Assembly (NCBI GenBank): GCA_949825025.1
Contig: OX463778.1
Coordinates: 51,236,829-51,300,828 of the forward strand
From: Siphlonurus alternatus
Taxonomy: Eukaryota > Arthropoda > Insecta > Ephemeroptera > Siphlonuridae
Direction: 5' to 3'
Length of the DNA stretch: 64,000 bases
The notes under the pieces were generated by a model. It was not told the DNA's origin, did no database searches, and was given only the letters and a program-made list of their open reading frames with translations. The translations under genes were made by a program, and so were the position numbers. Position 1 is the stretch's first letter. The number at the start of each line of letters is the position of its first letter. This document shows, piece after piece, positions 37,104 to 50,900 of this stretch.

Positions 37104-40100
37104 CAAATTATTCAACTGAATCACTCAATTACTGTACTTTAAGTAAAATTATATTAATTGATACAAATGTTCATTTTGCAATCAATTAATTAATTCTTCA
37201 ATATAATATATTTTTTGAACATTTCTATATTTCTTTGCAACTAAATTAACAAAATGAAAAAAATATATATAAATACCTGTCTTAGCTTTCTTGCCAAACA
37301 CAGGGACGTACAGTTTGCGGTCAGGATTGGAGGAGGTGACTGCTGTATCTTGGACAGGTTGACGCAGAGGCTTGGGGTCCCATTTAGAGAAACTTCTCTG
37401 GCTGGCAGCACTTTGTGCTGGGATGGCTGCACAGCTGGGAATGGAGCTGCATTGATTGAAGCCACTTGGCACTGGCTGTGCAGCAGAATCTTCAGCTTCA
37501 GAAGCCAATGACAAGCAGTTCGAGTCTTGTTGCCACACAGGAGTGTTCAGTGACACAACTCTCTCTGGTGTACCCACAGTTTTCATTAGATAGGAGTTCT
37601 TACTTTCATTAGAAACAAAATTTTGACTGTCATGATTAATTGCAATGTTTTTAGCAGTAGATTTAGGAGTTTTCAACATTAAATTTTGATTAGCAATTGC
37701 TTTCTCACTTTTTATCTGATCTATGATCACTTGACTAGGCATAAATTTATTGTTCAGGTATGACTGAGGTGGTTTGAACTGAGGCGTCACTGGGTTCATG
37801 GATGAGGATTGAGTGCTTGGCTTCTGATGCACGGCTGGGGGGTAGGGCTTGTTGTGCCACAACGGAGTATTCAGCTCAGTGCACTGAGAGAACGCAGGAC
37901 TTGGTGTTGGTTTGACGGTGCTGGGGGTGCTTGCAGGCTGCCAGGTCGTGGTGTGAACCTGGGTGGACTGGGAGAACTGCTGGCTAGGTGGGACCTGCTG
38001 ACTCGATGATGGCTTCCAACCACTAGGCAAGCTGCTCAGAGACACAGCAGTGAAATTGGCTGGGATGGTTTGTGACGACTGAAAATGAAAGAACATATAT
38101 ATCAAATTTAGTATGTATTGCAAGTATAAAGAAATTTTAAGGATGCCACCAGTGATCACTGTAACACTGAATGCTCAAATGAAAAACAATAAAAATTAAT
38201 GTGAATACATAGTTACTAACTGTATATATTTATGTATTGCCAATTATTTGTACATATATTTATCTTGTGTAGTGATGTTATACAATTGAATGGTTCTAGA
38301 TTTTTTCTTGATAAATGTTTTAGTGTAAGAAAGTTTATCCCTTACACATAAAATATAAATTAGAAAATACTCTATTAGTGTATACTAGAGTTGTGTAAGA
38401 ATGATAGACTTTACTGTATTATTATTAAAAAACAACAGTTTTGTAGAGCTTTATGCAAATTTACTCTTGACAAAAACTACTTTTAAGATTCCTGTATTTA
38501 CAAAACTTGACTAAAATTTCATAAACTTTGAGTGGACCAGCATTCGAAGAAAACTTGCATGATCCTTACCTGGCTGCACGCAGAGGTGAGGTTGGCCAGA
38601 GGGTGACCCAAGCGCAGCGACAGTTGGAACGTTAGGCCACACAGCTGCGTGAGACGACCCGAGAGATCAGAGGCAAAATTCCGCACCACAGCCGCCTGGT
38701 CCACGTTCTGCAGGATCATTGGGCCACAGGCTCGTACACACAATGCAGGGTAGGTGTAGCCCTGAAAAAAAACAAAAAAAACTGTCAACACTTTCATGTC
38801 GATACATTCAGCAAGCATAGGAAAAAAAATTGTGTTTTCTAAGGTAGAGATAACGCTGATCAGCTGTTCGACGTAGGTCCCTTTGATTAACATGTTAATC
38901 TTAGCAAATTGACAAAAATTCTGATTTTTTTTTTTTAGAGGCAGATATTAGTGCCTAAAAGCCATAGAAAAAATATTGAAACAATTTAATAAGCCAATTT
39001 TTTTTAATTAAGTTTTTAGTTTGTCTCTCAATGGAAAAGCCCTCTATGCTGAAAATTAAAAAAAAAAATCCATTAAAAAAAATCGGCTCGTTAAATTGTT
39101 TTGAAATTTTTTCTATGACTTTTAGGCAGTAATATCTCTGCTTCTCAAAAAAAATGTCAGAATTTTTGTGAATTTGCCAAGGTTTACATGTTAATCAAAA
39201 GGACCTATGTCGAACAGTTGACCGATGTTATCTCTACTTAAGGTCTTATAAAATGAATTATTTTGACAAAAAAAAAAACACTATCTTACCACATCGCTCT
39301 TGTTGTATTGTTTTCTAAACGAAATAGTAATGTAAGGTCCAGCAGGAGAGTATGTGGAATTTGGAAGCTCTTCAGGAAGACGGTAGCCATACTGAAACAA
39401 TGAAATAACATTTTAATTAAGTTCATCTGTTAGCAAAAACAACAACACGGAACTAACCATGTTTTTCCAATGTCTGCGCAGTTCACGGTAGCTCAGGAAA
39501 GGGCAGGTAGGAGGGAGTTTGTGAGTCACAGACACCACACGACCTCGGCGAAGCCTGAGAATATATTTTCATTAACATAAAAATCAAAATGGGTATTTTA
39601 AACACATACTTGATATTAGTAAACACAAAAGAAAAATGTTCACATGATAAACTGTAGTGCTGATTTACTGTGTACAAGATAAAATATAATCAGCTTTTTT
39701 TTTTTTTTTTTTTTTTGTACTAGCTGTAACTGCAAAGATAAATTATCTGAATTTTACTCCCTTTAAATAAACATACGAACAATCGTTATTTCATTATTTC
39801 TTTTATTATTATTATTATTATTTTTATATGACATTGCTTAAAACTATACAGAGTGAGTCACAATTCGTGTGTCATATCTATCCTCTAATTTGGAATTGCA
39901 AAAGTGCTTGTAGAAACTTCAAATTTCGTACAGTGGTAGCTGAGGGTTGTTTGTTTTATGTTCTGGTGGTGAAAATTTTTTCCCACCCTTATTTCATCCC
40001 TTCTGGGGGGTGGGTTCCCGTTCTTTACAAAAACCTTATGGGCTTACAATGTTAATGAAAATGAGATTGAAAAATTTTCGAATTTCAGTCTGAAAATTTC

Positions 40101-41310
40101 AAACTAGGGGTTTTCGAGTATGAGAAAAACAATGGTGACATTAATTTTTTGCTGCCGTTGACCCTTGACCCTTCGCAGGGTCAGAATTTGTCTCTCACAG
40201 ACCCTTTTTTTTTTAATTTTCAGATTATCTCCATGTTGGAAAGCTTTTAAGAGTTTTCAAGCATGGTCCAACTAATGGAAGACTTATCAAAGTGTTAAAA
40301 TTGGTCCCTGGACCTTGCAGGGGTCACATGACCTTTCTGGGGTCACTGGTGACCCCTGGCATGACCTTTTTTCCAAAATTTTCAATTTCAATGAAATTGA
40401 TGAGTTTTAAGGGGTTTTCGAGGACGATAAGACTGATGGAAGGTCTAACAAAGTGAAAAAATTTATCCCTGACCTTGCAGGGGTCACTGGTGACCCCTGG
40501 CCGCATGACCTTTTTTTCCAATATTTTCAATTTCAATGAAATTGATGAGTTTTAAGGGGTTTTCGAGGACGATAAAACTGATGGAAGGTCTAACAAAGTG
40601 AAAAAATTGATCCCTGACCTTGCAGGGGTCACTGGTGACCCCTGGCATGACCTTTTTTCCAAAATTTTCAATTACGATGAAATTGATGAGTTTTAAGGGG
40701 TTTTCGAGGACGATAAAGCTGATGGAAGATCTTGCAAAGTGAGAAAATTGATCCCTGACCTTTCAGGGGTCACTGGTGACTCCTGGCCGCATGACCTTTT
40801 TTCCAATATTTTCAATTTCAATGAAATTGATGAGTTTTAAGGGGTTTTCGGGGACGATAAAACTGATGGAAGGTCTAACAAAGTGCTAAAATTGATCCCT
40901 GACCTTGCTAGTGACCGTTTCGGTATCTGATTTTGAATTTTCGGACTGCCTCTATTATAATTTGCAAGTATTAAGGGTTTTCAAAGTTGATAAAAATAAT
41001 GTAAGTCAATTTAAAGTGCTTAAATGCTATTAAAACTATTTTTTACCCCACAGGGGCACTGGTACGTGACTCTTAATTTCACCTTTTCAATATTTTTTCT
41101 AATTAGGATGGCTCTAAATTTCTGCTAACAAGGTTGAAATTATAGTATTATGTAATCACTTGACAAGCTGAATATTTAATGTCTAAAATTTAATTAGAAA
41201 TGATGATAATTGAAAATGTTATTCTTTCATTTAGAAAAAGTGAAAAAAAAAATAAAAAAAAAATCACTACAAACTAAACTAGCCAACATGGCATTGTGAC
41301 TAGTAACTAA

Positions 41311-41359
<49 letters not shown>

Positions 41360-41925
41360 CAGGTTTAAAATACTTATTGAATTTATTTTGCCGTTGTTTT
41401 GTTTAATGACAAATGGTTGCGCTTTTTTTATAATGTTATTGAATTTTTAATGTGAAAAACAAAAAAAGAATAATTTTTCTGTTTGTTTGCTATGTGCATG
41501 ACGATAAGCACTGCGCATAGATTTCGATGTTTTTTTTAAAGATGAGTCTAGCAGAGACACTACAGAAACCTCCGTGTCTTATGGCCAGGGATTTGATCAG
41601 AGCTTCACGGTAACTGAGAGTGGCAACGCTGCTAAATGTTAGGCATGGCCCGGTTCTTGCATGGCGATTCAGTGGTGCCGGTACTCTCAGTTAAAGGTGA
41701 AACTTGGCCAAGCTGGTCAAATTTCTGGCCATAAGACATGGAGGTCTCTGTAGGATCTCTGTATGTCCAGCTTTCTTAGCGTTTGAAATTTAATAATTTT
41801 GCCGCCATTTTCTTATCGTCTTTCAATTGTTTATGCGTCATCACAGATGTTCCTTACTTGAACATTTAGCACGTGCTTGAAGTCTTATTGTGAAATTATG
41901 AATGGAGCGTCTCAGTTTAAACCTG

Positions 41926-41960
<35 letters not shown>

Positions 41961-44900
41961 TTAGTTACTAGTCACAATGCCATGTTGGCTAGTTTAGTTT
42001 GTAGTGATTTTTTTTTTATTTTTTTTTTCACTTTTTCTAAATGAAAGAATAACATTTTCAATTATCATCATTTCTAATTAAATTTTAGACATTAAATATT
42101 CAGCTTGTCAAGTGATTACATAATACTATAATTTCAACCTTGTTAGCAGAAATTTAGAGCCATCCTAATTAGAAAAAACATTGAAAATGTGAAATTAAGA
42201 GTCACGTACCAGTGCCCCTGTGGGGTAAAAAATAGTTTTAATAGCATTTAAGCACTTTAAATTGACTTACATTATTTTTATCAACTTTGAAAACCCTTAA
42301 TACTTGCAAATTATAATAGAGGCAATCCGAAAATTCAAAATCAGATACCTAAACGGTCACTAGCAAGGTCAGGGATCAATTTTAGCACTTTGTTAGACCT
42401 TCCATCAGTTTTATCGTCCCCGAAAACCCCTTAAAACTCATCAATTTCATTGAAATTGAAAATATTGGAAAAAAGGTCATGCGGCCAGGGGTCACCAGTG
42501 ACCCCTGAAAGGTCAGGGATCAATTTTCTCACTTTGCAAGATCTTCCATCAGCTTTATCGTCCTCGAAAACCCCTTAAAACTCATCAATTTCATCGTAAT
42601 TGAAAATTTTGGAAAAAAGGTCATGCCAGGGGTCACCAGTGACCCCTGCAAGGTCAGGGATCAATTTTTTCACTTTGTTAGACCTTCCATCAGTTTTATC
42701 GTCCTCGAAAACCCCTTAAAACTCATCAATTTCATCGCAATTGAAAATTTTGGAAAAAAGGTCATGCCAGGGGTCACCAGTGACCCCTGCAAGGTCAGGG
42801 ATAAATTTTTTCACTTTGTTAGACCTTCCATCAGTCTTATCGTCCTCGAAAACCCCTTAAAACTCATCAATTTCATTGAAATTGAAAATTTTGGAAAAAA
42901 GGTCATGCCAGGGGTCACCAGTGACCCCAGAAAGGTCAAGTGACCCCTGCAAGGTCCAGGGACCAATTTTAACACTTTGATAAGTCTTCCATTAGTTGGA
43001 CCATGCTTGAAAACTCTTAAAAGCTTTCCAACATGGAGATAATCTGAAAATTAAAAAAAAAAGGGTCTGTGAGAGACAAATTCTGACCCTGCGAAGGGTC
43101 AAGGGTCAACGGCAGCAAAAAATTAATGTCACCATTGTTTTTCTCATACTTGAAAACCCCTAGTTTGAAATTTTCAGACTGAAATTCGAAAATTTTTCAA
43201 TCTCATTTTCATTAACATTGTAAGCCCATAAGGTTTTTGTAAAGAACGGGAACCCACCCCCCAGAAGGGATGAAATAAGGGTGGGAAAAAATTTTCACCA
43301 CCAGAACATAAAACAAACAACCCTCAGCTACCACTGTACGAAATTTGAAGTTTCTACAAGCACTTTTGCAATTCCAAATTAGAGGATAGAAATGACACAC
43401 GAATTGTGACTCACTCTGTATAATCAGTTGTTACACATAATTATATGTTCAGAATTATGCTAGCATATTTTAAAAAATTCAGAGAGGATTCCTTTATTTC
43501 GTTTAAGCCATGAGGATTACATGAGTCGGTATTACACATTATACAATTTTGCTTGCAATTTTTCTTTGTAATATTTTTTATCTTGTTTTGTAAGGCTTTC
43601 CACCCATCCCCCCCCTCTCTTGTTTGATTTAGAACATGTTTAAAATAAATTGCAAACAAAAATTATATTGATTTTAACTTCAAATCATTTGCAAAAGGAG
43701 ATAGATATTGTAATTTGTATGCAAAAAAAAAAATTTAAGGTACCAGCTTTTCTTTCCTTCCTTATATCATAGGTCTCTGTAATTATAATGATAGCTGCTG
43801 TATGGACTGACCCTGGGAGAATGCATAGCCACTCACAGCCCACCATGGGGGCAGTGATGACTGCAAGCTGCTGCGAGAGGAACTTGGAGGCAACTTCTGG
43901 CCCCAGCTCCAGGTCTGCCAGCTGCAGGTGTGGCAGTCGCAGCTTCATCGGACACACACTCAGCCCCACCTGGTCACCTGTAACACAAAAAACTTATTCA
44001 TTTCCACCCTACACGTTTTTTTTTTTTTTTTTTTTTTTTAACCTATGTAGTTTTATTTCTGAATTTATTCCAATTTGATAAAGGTAGCATAAAAAAAAAG
44101 TATTTCTCGTTTTGAAGAGCACAGGTCAAAAGCATATATGTGGTTCAAGTAACAATGTTTGCCTTTAATTATCACCCAGGTAAATAAAGAAAAGTTGAAT
44201 GCAGGTGACCGTGTCCTTGACAGTGCATGTAATTATTCTTTATGTAGCTGCAACATGAAGATTATTGTTCTAAGCTGCCTAAATTTTCACTGCTCATTTG
44301 CTACTGTTACAGGTTTATTTTATCAGAAAAGGTTAATAATTTTGAACTGAGATAAGTTAAATTACCTTGGACAAGAATTTGAAGTTTGACTGCTGACATT
44401 GCTGAGGTTTCCATGAGAAAATCTCGACCCTGAACTAAGTATGAAGGACCCAGTTGGTTCCAGCATGGTGCCATACGAGCAAGTAGAGAATAGTGCAGAA
44501 CTGATTGAAGTACAGAGTCAGTTACCTCAACGGCACGACTTTCAGACTGAAAAATTAATCCAAATAAAAATATAGAACAAATTAATACACAATTAATACT
44601 GTGTCGGAGTGGAGGGGTTAAAGACAATGAATTAAACTAGTCAGCATCTCTGAATAGAAAATCATAAAGGGGAGGTAAATAAGGGATATAAACCCCAATT
44701 CTACATAGCTATTGCTATAATATATTATTGCTATCATTGAGCTCTATACAAGGCTAGAGGGCTAATCAGCTGTTTTAGGCGCGCACGGCGTCTGGGAGGA
44801 AAGTGGGTGGTGGTCGGTGCTATCGAATGCCTGGTTGACCAACCTAAGAAAGTTTCCTTATAAAATAAGTATTAAAAGTTACACTGCAGTTGGCAATTCT

Positions 44901-47900
44901 GAGGAGAATACGTTGGAATGTGTGACGAAAGCGCAATATCCCACCCACTTCCTCCCGCCGGACCGTGCGCACAGTTTAACATTGAGAAGTATAGGGCATT
45001 ATCCCTCTAGCCTTGTATAGAGCTCAATGATTGCTATATATATATCATATTCAGTGACAAAATCAATTGTTATAATGTGCTGAATGCAAATGATCGAGGG
45101 TGTGCACAGGCTACAGCTAGAGGATATTAGGTAATTTTATTATGTACCTCATTAATTCCATGTCGCTCAAGCAAATCTTTCAACTTTCCTGCAGCAAGGA
45201 AGGTTTTAAAAGCAACAATGTAGAGATGGGAATCAGAGCGAAACACAGGCGAGCTCAGAATTTGACTCTCTGCAAAAATCAACATCCTGAAAAAAGTGAA
45301 AAAATATATGCAATGTACATATATTATATACCTATAGCTGCACATGTAATTAATATTAGATTTACACCTCTATTAAAAGTGCAGTTAGGACGTTGCTATA
45401 GACCAACTCGTAGAGTACTGAGATGTATACTGGGTACATATTATAGGTCATCCACCACCTTAAGAGACCCACCCCCTTGAAGTTCAAAGTCTCAAAAAAA
45501 TTCTAGAATCAATGTATAAGATGCAAATGAACACTTTGAGAGATGAATTTTTATTAATTTTAATAATTATTTATAATTGATTTATTTGGTTGATTTTTCA
45601 CTAAAGAGTTGGTATTACGAACACATGTCCTGCACACTAGCGCCAGCTGGCGGAGGCAGCCAGAACACATGTTCCCCCACCCTAGCGCCAATTTGGCCAG
45701 TTGGCGGGAGCAGCCAGAGCAGCCTCGGAAATTGAAGAAGTGAAGACACAATTTTTTTTTTTATTTCAACCAAATTTAACAATACATAAATAATTAGAAA
45801 AAAGATAAAAACTCCCTTCCAAAGCATTCACATGCATCTTATATTGAAACTAGAATTTTTTTTGAAACTTTGAACTCCAATTTTTTATGGTTTCTATCCC
45901 ATGCATTTATATAATTTCCCGTCCATAAATTATATCGGGTGCTGCAACAGCTTGTTGGTCAGCTCCAAGTTCTGCTGAGTCCATGAACGTGCTCGCCGCG
46001 CCGCTTGGAGCCTTCTCGCTCATACTTCGCTCGAACGGCCCAAGCGGGCGGCTGCGCGCGCTCCAAAAAGGATATTTATGTGGAAATAGCGGCCAGGCGC
46101 CTGTCCCGAGGCACGGCCACGCTCTGAGGCGGCACGCGTCTTTTTAAAGTCGAATGTTATATAATTTTTATGCATGATCGCCGCCGCATTGTAGTCACGG
46201 CTCCTCTGCAGTTGTCCAAAACACGTACATGACTCTGACGTCAGCGTTTCATCGGTTAGGGGAGCGTGGGCCATGTGTCGGCCCACCATGCAGACTTTGT
46301 GGCATCATACTGCAGTGGTCTAGCTAGCTAGCTGCATGGTTGCATGCTGTAACCAAAGACTTCCGGAAGTCTTTGGCTGTAACACTGCTCTACATGCATC
46401 CCCACTCAGCTCTGCTCCCCCATGTGACTGCAACTGCATTATTAAGGAACTCCGTAGTTCGCGTTTTCCCATATACTAGCTTACGCTGGAAGAAACAACA
46501 GACTGTTCATTCTACCCCTGCAACGTATCAATTATCACACTTTATAACGCCTTCTCTACCATACCAAGCACCCCCCGGTGTACACGTTGACCCGCCACTA
46601 TAAGTTGCTCGCGAACAGAAAGAAGTCTTCTAGGTAAAAAAAAAAACTTGATAAAGTGTACAGTCGTCGCCTCGGAAAATTTCCCTTTGCAGCCTTGTTA
46701 ATCACCGTGCCCCATAAGAATAACACAGGGCAAGGTGAATGACTTCTATTGTAATTTTTCTTTCAAAATAATACGTAAAAGTGATAGCGATTAAATATAA
46801 TTAATAAATTAATATATATTTTTTTAATACTATTGAAAAAAAAATCACTTATCACTTAAATCTATTTTCTCGGCGTATATATTTTTACATGTCAGAGCAC
46901 GTGCTGTAATGTTGTAAAATATAATAGTAATCGCGTCGTAATCCGGTCGTATTATTATAGTCAAAACGTAAAAATAATGCAACATAATAATGTTGTGGAA
47001 ATAGCGGCCAGGCGCCTGTCCCGAGGCACGGCCATGCTCTAAGGCGACAAAAGTCTTATTACAGTCGATTGTTATAAAATTTTTATGCATGATCACCAAG
47101 CATCTCTGAAAAATGCAAAATAAAAAAAAAAAAAAAAAAAAAAATAGAAGCGCGGGAAGTAAATAGATTGCGATTTACGCTCTTTAATATGTGAATTTGA
47201 TATAATTAATATAATAAAGAATTATTGCTAATAATCAAATAATTTTACTCATATAATCGGAAGAAACCGGGAAAGCGAAACGTGGAAGGGGCGGGAAGGG
47301 GGGACCCCGAAATTGAAGAAGTGAAAACACATATTTTTTTTATATATGAACCAATTTTAACAATACATAAATAATTAGAAAAATATAAAAAATTCCCTTC
47401 CAAAGCATTCACATATGCATCTTTCATTGCATAAAACTAGAATTTTTTTGAGACTTTGAACTCCAATTTTTTATATGGTTTCTATCCCATAGTCTCCCAT
47501 AATTATATCGGCTGCTGCAACAGCTTGTTGGACAGTTTGTTGGTCAGCTCCAAATTCTGCGTCCATGTGGACGTGCTCGCGCCGCGGCCGCTTGGAGCCT
47601 GGTCGCTCATACGTACTGCGCTCGCACGGCCCAAGCGGGCGGCTACGCGCATCCCAAGAAGGATATAATTATATAGCGGCCAGGCGCCTGTCCCGAGGCA
47701 CGGGCACGCTCTGAGGCGACAAGCGTCTTTTTAAAGTCGAATGTTATCTAATTTTTATGCATGATCACCATACATCTCTGAAAAGTGCAAAATAAAAAAA
47801 GAAACAATAATAGAGGAGCGTGAAGTAAAAAAATTGCGATTCACGCTCTATAATGTGAATTTGATATAATTAATATAAAAAATAATTATTGCTAATAATC

Positions 47901-50900
47901 AAATAATTTTATTCATTATAAATTATAAAAATATTATAATAATATAATATAGTAACATTATTATAAATCACAAACCCGAATACAAAGAGAAATATTAGCA
48001 CCACGAAATTAGGCAACTTTTTCAGATTCGAAGTAAGGCGAGTTTCCTAAACAAAAATTAATTAATTATTTACTTTATTTAATTATCAAATTGAATTCCT
48101 GTAAGTAATATAAAAATGACCTTCTACAAAATTTTAAAAACCGACGTGAACGCAAAAATCTTAAATATTTTCTCAAAGTTACAGCAAAATGTAATGGCAA
48201 AAGCATGCTTATAGAGATACGACATTTTTTTTGTGGATGATGGCTACTGCACGTAAACAAGCGCGGTTGTCAAGTGCACACTAGCTGTCACTGACAACAA
48301 CACGACAACAGTGAATGAGGCAGAGAGGAACCAAAAATTGACAACATTGCCGTTTTCCCCTATCTTTGCAAACCATGTGTTAAAACACATGGCCCACCAT
48401 GCAGACATTGTGGCGTCACTAGCTGCAAGCCATGCTGTGAGCTTGTGAACCACGGTGGCAGGGAGCCCTGTAAAGTCTCCTTTGAAGCTATCATGGCCAT
48501 GAAGAAGCTGTGATGTTGCATGCTGTAACGTGTGACTCCCCCCCCCCTTCCCCCAAAGATGCGAATTAAAATTTCCTGACACTCAAATAATATGTATTAT
48601 AAAATTTATAAATCACTGGCTGCTCTATAAGAAGGCATTGTATAAAGTGTAAATAATACGGTCCGGCATCTCTGAAATGCAAAATAAAAAATAAATTTAA
48701 AAAAAAAAAATAGAAGAGCGTAAAGTAAAAAAAATTGCTATTTATTTACGCTCGTCAATGTGAATTTGATATAATTAATATATAAAAAATTATTATTGCT
48801 AATATATTATATAAAAATAATCAAATAATTTTACTCATTATAAAATTCATGAAGAGAAATATTAACGCCACAAGGATAGGCAACTTGTTCAGCTTCAAAG
48901 TATGGCGAGTTGCCTAAACAACAAATTCTTGAACTATTATAAGAAAATTCCAAAAATAAAATGCATCGCGATTGTTTAAGCAGTTCATAATAACGGTGAA
49001 ATATATTGTTATATTATGTTGTATATTAATTATTATAAACATTTCATGCTTGTATGTTATATATTGTGTATAACCTTGGTTGATTTGTAAATTAAGTGAC
49101 CAATAAAAAAAAATATATAATTATTTATTTATACACTCGCGTTCAAAAATATATTTCATTTTTTAATTAATTTTTATAACTTATGCATATTACTAAATAC
49201 TACATATAAATTATAAAATTTGATATTATTTGCATTGCATTGAATAAAATTAAATATATTAAAATAATGCATCGCATGATCATTTCCATCCTAAGATTCT
49301 TTCTTTTTGTTGTGGAGATTTAAATGCATGAACAAATTATTCCACATGTAAGAGAGTACTAACGCTGCATAATGTCTCAAAATCCAGTGAGTAACATCAA
49401 AAGGAACTTTTGAAAACAAGATATTTTCGCTTGCAATAAAATTAAATATTTTTTTAAAAAAAAAGTGACGTGACGTAAAAAAAAAGCATGCAGAAATATA
49501 TATAAAAACTTAATTATTCATAATATTCAAAAAAAAATCGGATCGTCTGCAAAAGGCAACCTAGCTGGTATAGTATGAGTTAAAGCATTGCACGATACAT
49601 ATTAAAAAAAAAAAATACATGAAAACTGATGCAGTTCGTCTTTCCCCGGTCTCCCCCATGAAAAAAAAAATACTCCTTTTGGTCTCCCCACAAATGCCAC
49701 CACCGTCGTCGGAGTTGCAGCTGCAGAGGAGGTGTGGCACCTCCTGCTGGAATTCGTCACTTCGCGCCGTAAGGGCTGCCGCACACAGGATCGCATGATT
49801 TCGCAGCGTATATATATGATAAGAAAATTAAGAACCTATGCGATCACACGTATACGCGCACACTAATTTCATATCGCATCGCATGCACTCGTAGGTTCTT
49901 CATTTAAAACCGTTTCTAAATTTATACTATTATATGTATATTATATGTATATATACGATGCGATGCAAAGGCGGCGAGGTTTATATATTTATGCAAAAAT
50001 TGCAATGACTTCTATTATATAATTTTTTTCAAAACGTAACGTATACGCGCGTGGAAAGAAAAAGTGACAGTGATAATATATAAATATTTTATTATAAATA
50101 TTATTGAAAAATATCACTTACAGTATCACTTAAATCGAGCTTCTCGAAGTATATTTTCACATGTATATAAAAGCGCACGCTGTAATGTTGCCATAATCGT
50201 GTCTTAATTCGGTCGTATAGTGAAAAAGTAAAAATAATGCGGCATGCATGCAAGTGTACTTGCATGGCGAAAAATGTGACAGCAATATAATATAATAATA
50301 CATCCTTTTTTTAATATCGAAAAAAAATCATCACTTAATTAAATCGAGCTTTTTCGAAGATTAAATGCATGAAAGTATATACTACATGAAAAGAGGGAGC
50401 GCTGTGTAAAAATGCTATAGTAAAAATTATAAAATAGTGATCGCGTCGTAGGAAAAGGTAAAAATAATGCGGCATGCATGCAAGTGAATTTTAATTTATG
50501 CTTGCATACCTGTATTTTGATTGTTTTATAAATTTAATATAATATGTAATATACATGATAATAATAATATATAAACTTTATTTTCCTAAAAGCTAAAGTC
50601 GCATGAATATTACTTGTATGTATGGAACCAGTCTTAAAATCCATTACAATTGTAACATTCAGGAACAATGGAAAAAAAAAAAAAAAAAAAATAGACATAT
50701 TATATAAAAAATGTAACCAATAAATTACTTTCGTATGTATAATAATATATTCATTATATATTATATTATATTATATACAATAATTATACGATATGGAATA
50801 CTTAATATTTTAAAGTGTCGTACATTATGATAATAATGGTATCGATGGCATGCAATCCAATAATTCAGACGTAATTAAGGCGATTATATGATCGTCATGA

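Noticed and set aside
39828..43400. Repeated ORF with VTSDPCKV-type repeats and its mirror copies
   Set aside because: The frames are translations of the ~143-base tandem unit in the foldback element and change with each unit.
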